Made by a program: the position numbers and the translations under genes. A stretch of DNA of 64,000 bases from an uncultured Glaciecola sp. (lineage in GTDB: Bacteria; Pseudomonadota; Gammaproteobacteria; Enterobacterales; Alteromonadaceae): NCBI GenBank assembly GCA_905479945.1, contig CAJQOP010000003.1:1-64000 (forward strand). The letters are read 5' to 3'. Shown here piece by piece: positions 57,097 through 64,000 of this stretch (position 1 is its first letter; each line of letters begins with the position of its first letter). The notes below the pieces were generated by a model. It was not told the DNA's origin and ran no database searches. It was given only the letters and a program-made list of their open reading frames with translations.

Positions 57097-59475
57097 ATGA
57101 AGTTTTTTCAGCAGTTCAAAATGTCAGTTAGGTCCTGGATACTCGTCTCAATGGCAGTGGTTATCGCATACCCGCAAGTGGGCATCGCACAAATTGAAGT
57201 TTCTCCGCAGTCTTTATTTGACGATACGCCAAGTTTCTTAAAAGTTGAACAAGCCTTTCAAATGGATTTCGAACAATCTGGCGACCAGTTGATTGTAAAG
57301 TGGGATATTGCTGATGGCTATTACCTTTATAAAAAGCAGTTCAAGATTGAAGCTGAGGGCGCAGTATTAGGCCAAGCCACTTATCCTGCTTCGATTCAAA
57401 TTGAAGACGAATACTTCGGTTTATCTGACGTTTTCAAACAAGATATGCAAGTTGTTTACCCAATCATAAAAGCTAATCCGGATGCTGTTGTTAAAGTTAG
57501 ATTTCAAGGCTGCGCTGAAGCCGGGCTTTGTTACCCACCCAAAAAGAATGACATCTATTTAACCGAAGTAAATGCCCGCATTGGCAGCTCACCAATAAAT
57601 CAATCAGACGACATTGACCCATTGAAAAGCCTATTTGGCGAACAACCTAGCTTTTTAAAAGTAGAAGAAGCTTTCGGTTTCGAGTATGAACAAAAAGACG
57701 GCAAGCTTGTCGTTCATTGGGACATAGCCGATGGATACTATCTTTACAAAAAGCAATTCAAAACCGTTATTAAAAATGGTGAATTAGGCCAACCCACGTA
57801 CCCAGCATCAACAGAAATTGAAGATGAGTTCTTTGGAATTTCAGACGTTTTCTTTGAAGATATTAGCGTTGAATATCCAATAATTGCGGCTAAACAAGAT
57901 GCTGCCGTTAAGCTTAGATTTCAAGGCTGCGCCAAAGCTGGCCTTTGTTATCCGCCTACAACCAAAGTCATTTATTTAAACGCTGAAGGCGGCACTTCAA
58001 GTTTACAGAACGATTCAAGCAATTCAGCACAATCAGGTAGCAATGTGCCCCAGTCTGAGCAGTTCACGCTTGCGGATCGATTACTCTCAAACGAGAGCTT
58101 ATTAATTACCCTAGGGCTGTTTGTTTTACTTGGCCTTGGACTCGCATTTACACCTTGCGTATTTCCTATGTACCCCATTCTTTCGAGCATCATCGTAGGA
58201 GCAGGTAAGGACAAACTGACGACTTCTCGCGCTTTCTTTTTGTCTTTTGTATATGTTCAAGGTATGGCAATCACCTATTCTTTATTGGGCTTAGTAGTCG
58301 CCTCGGCTGGTGTTCAGTTTCAAGCAGCTCTGCAGTCACCTGTCATCCTAATTATTTTTATCGTGTTGTTTGTGGCATTAGCTGTCGCAATGTTCGGTGG
58401 ATACGAAATTCAATTACCATCGAAATGGCAAGAAAAACTCAATGGTGTAAGTAATAGCCAGAAACCAGGCAATCCTATTGGTGTATTCATTATGGGCGTA
58501 ATATCTGGCCTAGTTGCTTCGCCTTGCACAACCGCACCATTGACCGCTATTTTACTCGTCATTGCACAAAGTGGCGACTTAACATTAGGCTTTACCGCGC
58601 TCTACGCCTTGAGCATTGGTATGGGAATACCACTTATTCTATTTGGTATGACCGGCGGTAAGCTGCTACCAAAGGCAGGCCAGTGGATGAATGTGGTCAA
58701 AGCCAGTTTTGGCTTTATGATGCTAAGCGTAGCGATTTTATTCGTTGAACGCTTTATTATTGCAGATTGGACAATGCTGCTATGGGTTGGCTTAGGTTTA
58801 GCTATGTTCAGCTATTGGTTTGTCGTTAATCTAGACAGTAAGACGACCTTCTTGAAGGGTGTCCGCACCTTACTCATCCTGACTGGCCTAGTCGTATCGA
58901 TTGTAGTCGGCATTAATAGCACCGCTAAGCTAGGTTGGCATGGTTTTGTGATATCAGCCCCTAAAACACAATCACAAACAAGCCAAAATGAAATTAATGA
59001 ATTAAGAGAAGCGATTAATCAATTGATATTGGCTTCTCAGGAGGAAGGCACACAGCTAACTGTGATAGAACAAAACAAAGGCTCCAAGTTAAACGAAAAA
59101 GGCCATCCAGAGTTCATGGTTGTAAAAAACCTTGAGGACTTATATGGCAAAGTTGCAGCAGCGTCTGCTGAAGGTAAGTCAGTCATGGTGGATTTGTATG
59201 CAGATTGGTGTGTTGCGTGTAAAGAATTTGAAGCCCGCACGTTCCCTGATCCAAGAGTGATAAAAGCCTTGGAAAATACCGTATGGATGCAAATCGATTT
59301 GACCGATAACACGCCCGAAGGATTAGAATTTCAAAGAAATTTTGATATTACCGGGTTACCTACCATACTTTTCTTTGACAAAGATGGTTATGAACTGCCC
59401 CGCTCAAGGGTTACTGGCTTTATGAAAGCTGAAGCTTTTGCTCTTCATGTTGAAAATTCTCTAAATCAAAGCTAA
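57097..59475 (+). CDS. dsbD: Thiol:disulfide interchange protein DsbD with duplicated N-terminal domain
   Basis: A 792-residue protein, against about 565-600 in usual DsbD. The signal peptide is followed by two consecutive copies of the periplasmic alpha domain (about 45-160 and 185-300), roughly two thirds identical by eye. Each has the WDIADGYYLYKKQF strand and the redox pair in GCAxAGLCYPP (Cys about 139/145 and 278/284). The membrane part carries TPCVFPMYP (about 352) and SPCTTAP (about 475), and the C-terminal thioredoxin domain has DWCVACKEF (about 705). It moves electrons from cytoplasmic thioredoxin to periplasmic DsbC, DsbG and CcmG-type partners. Confidence 0.93.
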   Translation: MKFFQQFKMSVRSWILVSMAVVIAYPQVGIAQIEVSPQSLFDDTPSFLKVEQAFQMDFEQSGDQLIVKWDIADGYYLYKKQFKIEAEGAVLGQATYPASIQIEDEYFGLSDVFKQDMQVVYPIIKANPDAVVKVRFQGCAEAGLCYPPKKNDIYLTEVNARIGSSPINQSDDIDPLKSLFGEQPSFLKVEEAFGFEYEQKDGKLVVHWDIADGYYLYKKQFKTVIKNGELGQPTYPASTEIEDEFFGISDVFFEDISVEYPIIAAKQDAAVKLRFQGCAKAGLCYPPTTKVIYLNAEGGTSSLQNDSSNSAQSGSNVPQSEQFTLADRLLSNESLLITLGLFVLLGLGLAFTPCVFPMYPILSSIIVGAGKDKLTTSRAFFLSFVYVQGMAITYSLLGLVVASAGVQFQAALQSPVILIIFIVLFVALAVAMFGGYEIQLPSKWQEKLNGVSNSQKPGNPIGVFIMGVISGLVASPCTTAPLTAILLVIAQSGDLTLGFTALYALSIGMGIPLILFGMTGGKLLPKAGQWMNVVKASFGFMMLSVAILFVERFIIADWTMLLWVGLGLAMFSYWFVVNLDSKTTFLKGVRTLLILTGLVVSIVVGINSTAKLGWHGFVISAPKTQSQTSQNEINELREAINQLILASQEEGTQLTVIEQNKGSKLNEKGHPEFMVVKNLEDLYGKVAAASAEGKSVMVDLYADWCVACKEFEARTFPDPRVIKALENTVWMQIDLTDNTPEGLEFQRNFDITGLPTILFFDKDGYELPRSRVTGFMKAEAFALHVENSLNQS

Positions 59476-59653
59476 CTATTTTTAATTTCAGTACGATAAC
59501 CTATATACCGACGAGCAATTAACAGTCGTTCAAGCCGCAGCCCAAATAGGCCGTGGCTTTCATGTCAAATTATTGGCGCTATATGCCCTTAATTTGTCGT
59601 TGATCCCTTGTGGTTTTAGGTTTACTTTGTATGAAATTTTTAATTGGAATGCT

Positions 59654-60811
59654 ATGAATAGCTTGTCAATAAAGGCCATCTCATCAATAACATTGGTGCT
59701 TGCATTGAGCTTTACACTTGTCATTTTTGAGTTTGCCATGGTTGCGCTGCTGCTAAACACAGTGGGCACCCTTGCCTCTTTATATTACTTAAATTCAAAT
59801 ACTAGTGAAACAAATGACACAAATGGCACGATTGTCGCGGAGCAAGCTTCTATCGCTGCTTCGCTAAAATATGTTGAGTCAGTCACACAAGAATTTGTGC
59901 CCGCATTATCAGAATGTGAAAGTAACCTAAGTGATATTTTAAGCACCCAAGACGATGCAGTAAATACATTGAGTACGAGTTTTGCTGCCTTACAAAACTT
60001 AGTTGAAGTGCAATCAAATACTATTCAAACGCTTATTAGAATTGATGGCGAAGGCGAAGAGCTTTACAGCGAAAAAATGCGCCAGTTTGCGGACAGCACC
60101 TCGATTACACTAGATAGATTTATCCAATCCACAGTAAAAATGTCAGCCGCATCTATGGAACTACTTGAACGCGTAACGCAAATTTATACCAGCGTGCCAC
60201 AAGTAATGAAAGCCTTAAAAGACATTGACAGCATTGCCGACCAAACCAATCTTTTAGCGTTAAACGCAGCTATTGAAGCCGCTCGAGCCGGTGAACACGG
60301 CCGCGGATTTGCTGTGGTCGCCGATGAAGTAAGATCGCTTTCAAACCGTTCATCAGAATTCAGTGATGCTATCCAAGCCCAGTTGAAAAGTATGAGCCAA
60401 CAAATTGAGGAACTTACCACAGAAGTTGGTGAACTTGCCTCTTATGATGTGAGCTATGTTATTGCAGCTAAGAAAGAAATCAACGAAGCCTTGCTGAGTA
60501 TTATTGCAAAGGCTGAATCAGACGCTAACGTGACTAGTGGACTAGAAGTAACAGCTAGTGAGTTAGAAGAGGCGCTTAACACGGCAATAAGAGGGCTACA
60601 ATTTGGCGATATTAACGGTCAAAATTTACAGTTTACCGTTTCGTCCATCTCCTTTATTAGGGAGCATATTGAGAACCTGTCACTGGATAATGCAGATGAA
60701 ACTGCTAACGAATTACACGAATATTTAGAGACTATGAAAACCCGTAAATCAAATATCCACAATCCTGTTTCCGCAACCAGTATGGCTGCTGGCGACATCG
60801 ACCTGTTTTAA
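59654..60811 (+). CDS. Methyl-accepting chemotaxis-type signalling protein
   Basis: About 385 residues from ATG 59654; the frame to 59573 has no ribosome-binding site. An N-terminal hydrophobic stretch forms two adjacent helices with almost no periplasmic loop. A coiled-coil signalling region follows with the conserved hairpin [20 protein letters not shown] and [12 protein letters not shown]. There is no HAMP domain or ligand domain, so it probably senses membrane or internal signals. It leads a five-gene signalling cluster. Confidence 0.85.
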   Translation: MNSLSIKAISSITLVLALSFTLVIFEFAMVALLLNTVGTLASLYYLNSNTSETNDTNGTIVAEQASIAASLKYVESVTQEFVPALSECESNLSDILSTQDDAVNTLSTSFAALQNLVEVQSNTIQTLIRIDGEGEELYSEKMRQFADSTSITLDRFIQSTVKMSAASMELLERVTQIYTSVPQVMKALKDIDSIADQTNLLALNAAIEAARAGEHGRGFAVVADEVRSLSNRSSEFSDAIQAQLKSMSQQIEELTTEVGELASYDVSYVIAAKKEINEALLSIIAKAESDANVTSGLEVTASELEEALNTAIRGLQFGDINGQNLQFTVSSISFIREHIENLSLDNADETANELHEYLETMKTRKSNIHNPVSATSMAAGDIDLF

Positions 60812-60823
60812 GAAGAGGCAACT

Positions 60824-61105
60824 ATGAGTGAAAAAGCATTATTAATTCCTGAACGTTTTGACTTTGGGTATCACAAAGAGTTTACCGATCAATACCAGAA
60901 GCTATTGGAAGAAAATAGTATTACTGAGATCGCTTTAGACTTCAGTCGAGTAAGTTATTTGGACAGCTCTGCGCTTGGTATGATGGTACTTTTCCAAAAG
61001 AAAGCAAAAGGCAAAAATGTATCTGTAAGAATAAGAGGTGCGAGGGATAGTGCTAAAGAAATTTTGGAAATCGCAAATTTCGATCGTTTATTCAACATTT
61101 CGTAA
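60824..61105 (+). CDS. STAS-domain anti-anti-sigma-type protein (HsbA/CrsA-like)
   Basis: A 93-residue single STAS domain behind AAGAGG. The phosphorylatable Ser lies in SYLDSSALGMMVLF (about 45-58). Between the MCP and the REC-SpoIIE-HATPase genes, it is the expected substrate of that regulator's kinase and phosphatase domains, as HsbA is of HsbR in Pseudomonas or CrsA of CrsR in Shewanella. That pairing is inferred from order and domains. Confidence 0.85.
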   Translation: MSEKALLIPERFDFGYHKEFTDQYQKLLEENSITEIALDFSRVSYLDSSALGMMVLFQKKAKGKNVSVRIRGARDSAKEILEIANFDRLFNIS

Positions 61106-61117
61106 ATAGAGATTTCA

Positions 61118-62779
61118 ATGCGCGTACTTATTATAGAAGATGATTCTTTATTTGCAGAAATCCTCGAGACTTCTCTTGGAGAAAAGCAATGCGAGACGAT
61201 TGTTGCCGACCATTTACAAGCCGCGAAAGACCAGCTGCTCGGAGCCCCTTTCGACTTCATCTTACTCGACAATCACTTACCTGATGGCGACGGTATCAAT
61301 TTTGTAAGTTTTATTAAATCGCTTAAGTATCAAGTTCCTGTAATGATGGTGACCGCAGAAGACAATCAAATTGTGATGTCTGAAGCATTTGACAAAGGCG
61401 CCGACGACTTCCTGATCAAGCCTATAAGTGTCGATTTGCTATGGCAAAAAATACAGCGCTGCCGCGCAAACTATGACAAAGAAGCCGAAATTATCAGAAA
61501 TACCATCAGTCTTGAAAAGCTGATTAATCAGCAGAAACAAGAAGAACATTTGGCGCGTTATGTATATGAACATGTTGCTGCTTCAACAGAAACTGAGACC
61601 GATTGCGTTGACACCTACATACAATCATCAAGCTCATTCAATGGTGACGTGTTTATTTGTGGCACTGCACCCAACGGCAATCGATTTGTCATTTTAGCGG
61701 ATGCGACGGGGCATGGTTTAGCCGCAGCAATCTGCATATTGCCGCTAGTTGCCACCATTCGGGCTATGATTAGAAAAGGGTTAACGCTCGCCCACATATT
61801 GCATGAAGCGAATAAAAAACTTAACACAGAATTACCTGACGACAAGTTTGTTGCCCTCATCGGCGTTGAAATTAATTTTCACATGCAAGAACTTCAACTA
61901 TTTAATGGCGGAATGCCTGACATAATTGCCCTTAGAACCGATAAATCAATCTTGCAATACCCGTCGAAATCAATGGCCTTAGGGATCTTGGATCCGGAAG
62001 ATTTTGATCCCGCTATTATAACTCTTAAAACAGGTCCAATTCGTAATTTATTTTTCTATAGTGATGGCATTATTGAGCAGCCCGGCCCTGATGGTGATGC
62101 GTTTGGGATGCATCGCTTATTGGACATTTTCGAACGATATGATTACAAAGAAAGCCTTGTAAGTCGCATCGTTAATGAATTTACTGTATTTAACAATATG
62201 GCGGAATTACTCGATGACCTTTCCATGTGTGACTTGCAAGTAGAAGCCCTAGTCGAAAGTCACTTATTCGAAAAAAAGAAAGAGGTGCCATCAAGTATCG
62301 GAAAGATTACCGCAACATTGGATATTGAAGGAATGCTGATTGCCAATACAGACATTGTAGGTTGCTTAGATAGCATCATGCGCAGTGCTGGTATGGTCGG
62401 CGATCTACGACAACGTGCATTTACAGTTTTTGCTGAATTGGTCAGTAATGGTCTTGATCATGGGATTTTAGACTTAGACTCAAATTTAAAGAATGACTTC
62501 GCGGGATTCGCAGATTATTTGCAGCTTAAAGAAGAAAGATTAGAGAATATTGGTGAAAATGACAAACTTAGCATGAAATTTGCTTACTCACCGAATACAG
62601 ACGAAATTGACTTTGAAATCCTTGATACAGGAAAGGGTTTTGATATTTTTAAAGAGAAAGAATTGGACGACAACGCATTATCAGGCAGAGGCATAGAGCT
62701 TATTAGAAAGCTTTGTAACACCGTAGACGTTGTTTCACCTGGAAATAAAACCTTAGTTAACTTGAAAAGAGACTTCTAG
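61118..62779 (+). CDS. Response regulator with SpoIIE phosphatase and HATPase domains (HsbR/CrsR-like)
   Basis: A 553-residue protein. The receiver (1-125) has acidic pair EDD, phospho-Asp in LLDNHLPDGDG, VTAE and the Lys in LIKPIS. The PP2C/SpoIIE domain (about 165-370) carries DATGHGLAAA and YSDGIIEQ. The C-terminal HATPase (about 405-553) has ELVSNGLDHG, DTGKGF and GRGIELIR, like RsbW-type kinases. It can thus phosphorylate or dephosphorylate the upstream STAS protein depending on receiver state. The homologous systems in Pseudomonas and Shewanella act on FlgM and RpoS respectively; the target here is unknown. Confidence 0.9.
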   Translation: MRVLIIEDDSLFAEILETSLGEKQCETIVADHLQAAKDQLLGAPFDFILLDNHLPDGDGINFVSFIKSLKYQVPVMMVTAEDNQIVMSEAFDKGADDFLIKPISVDLLWQKIQRCRANYDKEAEIIRNTISLEKLINQQKQEEHLARYVYEHVAASTETETDCVDTYIQSSSSFNGDVFICGTAPNGNRFVILADATGHGLAAAICILPLVATIRAMIRKGLTLAHILHEANKKLNTELPDDKFVALIGVEINFHMQELQLFNGGMPDIIALRTDKSILQYPSKSMALGILDPEDFDPAIITLKTGPIRNLFFYSDGIIEQPGPDGDAFGMHRLLDIFERYDYKESLVSRIVNEFTVFNNMAELLDDLSMCDLQVEALVESHLFEKKKEVPSSIGKITATLDIEGMLIANTDIVGCLDSIMRSAGMVGDLRQRAFTVFAELVSNGLDHGILDLDSNLKNDFAGFADYLQLKEERLENIGENDKLSMKFAYSPNTDEIDFEILDTGKGFDIFKEKELDDNALSGRGIELIRKLCNTVDVVSPGNKTLVNLKRDF

Positions 62780-62782
62780 CCA

Positions 62783-63148
62783 ATGAGTAAACATATTTTG
62801 GTAGTAGATGATTCACCCTCTATTCGTCAAATGGTACAAGTGACGTTGAAGTCGGCGAATTACAAAGTGACCACTGCAGAAGATGGTCAAGCTGCTTTAG
62901 ACCTGTGCAAACGAATGCAATATGATTTTGTACTTACCGATCAAAACATGCCGAGAATGGACGGACTAACTCTCATTAAATCATTGAGAGGGATGGCCAC
63001 GTATCGAAAAACGCCTATTGTCGTTTTAACAACCGAAGCCAGTGATAGTATGAAAGCGCAGGGTCGCGCAGCTGGTGCCACCGGATGGATGGCAAAACCT
63101 TTTGACCCTCAAAAATTATTGAGTGTCGCTGCAAAAGTTTTACCTTAA
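62783..63148 (+). CDS. CheY-like single-domain response regulator
   Basis: A 121-residue receiver with VDDSPSIRQMV, phospho-Asp in VLTDQNMPRMDG, Thr in VLTTEA and Lys in MAKPFDP. The gene begins three bases after the previous stop. It belongs to the CheA partner set of this cluster and could bind the flagellar motor or a non-flagellar target. Confidence 0.9.
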   Translation: MSKHILVVDDSPSIRQMVQVTLKSANYKVTTAEDGQAALDLCKRMQYDFVLTDQNMPRMDGLTLIKSLRGMATYRKTPIVVLTTEASDSMKAQGRAAGATGWMAKPFDPQKLLSVAAKVLP

Positions 63149-63176
63149 ACAAAATGTTAAGTAAAAGGCGACCTCA

Positions 63177-64000
63177 ATGTCTATAGACATGAGCCAATTC
63201 TTTGGCGTTTTCTTTGAAGAAAGCCAAGAGCATCTCGAAGAGATGGAGCATCTGTTGATGAGCATCTCTCTTGATGATCCTGATCCTGAAGACTTGAATA
63301 GTATTTTCAGAGCTGCGCATTCTATTAAGGGCGGCAGCGGAGTCTTCGGGTTTGATGCATTAACGGGCTTAACGCACGTAATGGAAAATATCCTCGACCT
63401 AGCCCGCAAAGACGAATTGGCTATTACTAAAGTTATCGTCGACCAACTCCTCATCACAGTAGACACATTAAAAAATATCCTCAAATCTTATCAAAACGAA
63501 GACGATATAGACTGGGCTGCAATCGAAAAAGGCACTGTTCAACTTGAAGCACTGCTTAAAACAGAAGGCGGCTCTGAGCAGTCGTTAACATCAGAAGACG
63601 AGAGTGGATTCGGCTTTTTTGATGTTCCAGTGCAAGATGACGATGACAGCTTCGGTTTCTTCGACCCCTTAGATGCTAATGATGAATCGGAAGAAGAGGG
63701 CTTTGGTTTATTTGCCGAGTCAGAGGATGTTGACGACGATAGCTTCGGCTTTTTCGATGATGAACCCACAAAAATACCTGCAGCATCCACGCTTGAATCA
63801 CAAGAAAATGATGATGTAATAGAAACGCCTAAGCCTGTTCCTTCAGTAACAACTAAATCAGAGGAAAAGACCGCTACTGCAGGAAAAACAACAGTTGCTG
63901 GAAAAAAACTTGTAAAAAAAGCAGAATCAAAAGAATCAGGTTCTATTCGAGTGGATACCATGAAAATCGACTCATTGGTTAACCTCGTTGGGGAGCTAGT
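63177..64000 (+). CDS. cheA: CheA histidine kinase, N-terminal part (continues beyond window)
   Basis: At least 274 residues from ATG 63177, open to the window edge. The Hpt domain has the phospho-His in FRAAHSIKGGSG (His48). A long acidic linker (about 140-200) repeats an FGFF motif four times (SGFGFFD, DSFGFFD, EGFGLFAE, DSFGFFD). A Lys/Thr-rich region then leads to the dimerisation domain start (SIRVDTMKIDSLVNLVGEL). No standard CheY-binding P2 domain is visible before that point. The ATP-binding and CheW-like domains must lie outside. Confidence 0.92.
   Translation, partial: MSIDMSQFFGVFFEESQEHLEEMEHLLMSISLDDPDPEDLNSIFRAAHSIKGGSGVFGFDALTGLTHVMENILDLARKDELAITKVIVDQLLITVDTLKNILKSYQNEDDIDWAAIEKGTVQLEALLKTEGGSEQSLTSEDESGFGFFDVPVQDDDDSFGFFDPLDANDESEEEGFGLFAESEDVDDDSFGFFDDEPTKIPAASTLESQENDDVIETPKPVPSVTTKSEEKTATAGKTTVAGKKLVKKAESKESGSIRVDTMKIDSLVNLVGEL

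Noticed and set aside
59532-59558. AGCCGCAGCC/GGCCGTGGCT hairpin after dsbD as a terminator
   Set aside because: Two mismatches and no T-run; left unassigned.
63539-63961. Ser-rich 140-codon minus-strand frame
   Set aside because: It is the antisense of the acidic CheA linker; the Ser/Pro bias mirrors the GAT/GAA codons.

Overview
The window looks like chromosome from a marine gammaproteobacterium close to the Alteromonadaceae. This is inferred from overall gene content (E. coli-like FadH, NsrR, FxsA, GroES/GroEL and DsbD; TonB-dependent receptor, lipoprotein S9 peptidase, many c-di-GMP and chemotaxis proteins), a perfect Zur-type palindrome, a sigma32-type groES promoter and AT-rich DNA. 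No rRNA, tRNA, CRISPR array, prophage or plasmid function was found. The only IS sequence is the end of an IS50/Tn5-like element at the left edge.

1-5.5 kb: IS end, a HupE/UreJ membrane protein overlapping a PpiC-type isomerase, then two exported ureohydrolases in tandem, the second intact and the first with half of its metal ligands replaced. 5.8-18.7 kb: a large SNF2 helicase, a YhbW-like flavin monooxygenase, a PAS-PAS-GGDEF-EAL protein that apparently starts at an ATT codon, an overlapping pair resembling the NspS/MbaA polyamine-sensing system (periplasmic PotD-like protein plus membrane GGDEF-EAL), and a conserved protein of unknown function. 18.9-25.1 kb: Xaa-Pro peptidase, a frameshifted membrane-anchored hydrolase, an exported caspase-like protein, a beta-barrel protein and a small lipoprotein/membrane protein/solute-binding group.

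25.3-36 kb: an Old Yellow Enzyme, FadH with a divergent TetR regulator, a ferredoxin-NADP reductase divergent from nsrR with two NsrR-type boxes between them, and a three-gene set (DUF305-DUF305-LVIVD protein, second HupE/UreJ protein, membrane-anchor protein). An MFS exporter follows. 36.6-41 kb: S9 peptidase, then a Zur-box-preceded COG0523 GTPase with DUF1826. 41.3-47.7 kb: a tightly overlapping operon (TonB receptor, small membrane protein, creatinase-like M24 hydrolase, MFS carrier broken by an apparent 10-bp repeat loss) divergent from an AraC regulator.

47.8-54 kb: VOC protein, truncated LysE, Fic protein with an 11-bp-periodic repeat array at its start, a three-hydrolase lipoprotein, and intergenic repeats that resemble a groL tail plus terminator. 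54-64 kb: groEL/groES, FxsA, a DsbD with a duplicated N-terminal domain, and a signalling operon (MCP, STAS, REC-SpoIIE-HATPase, CheY, CheA) in which CheA carries repeated FGFF motifs and runs off the window.

Recurring themes are polyamine/peptide use, c-di-GMP and partner-switch signalling, and metal or nitrosative-stress handling. Two genes carry small indels that need checking against raw reads.
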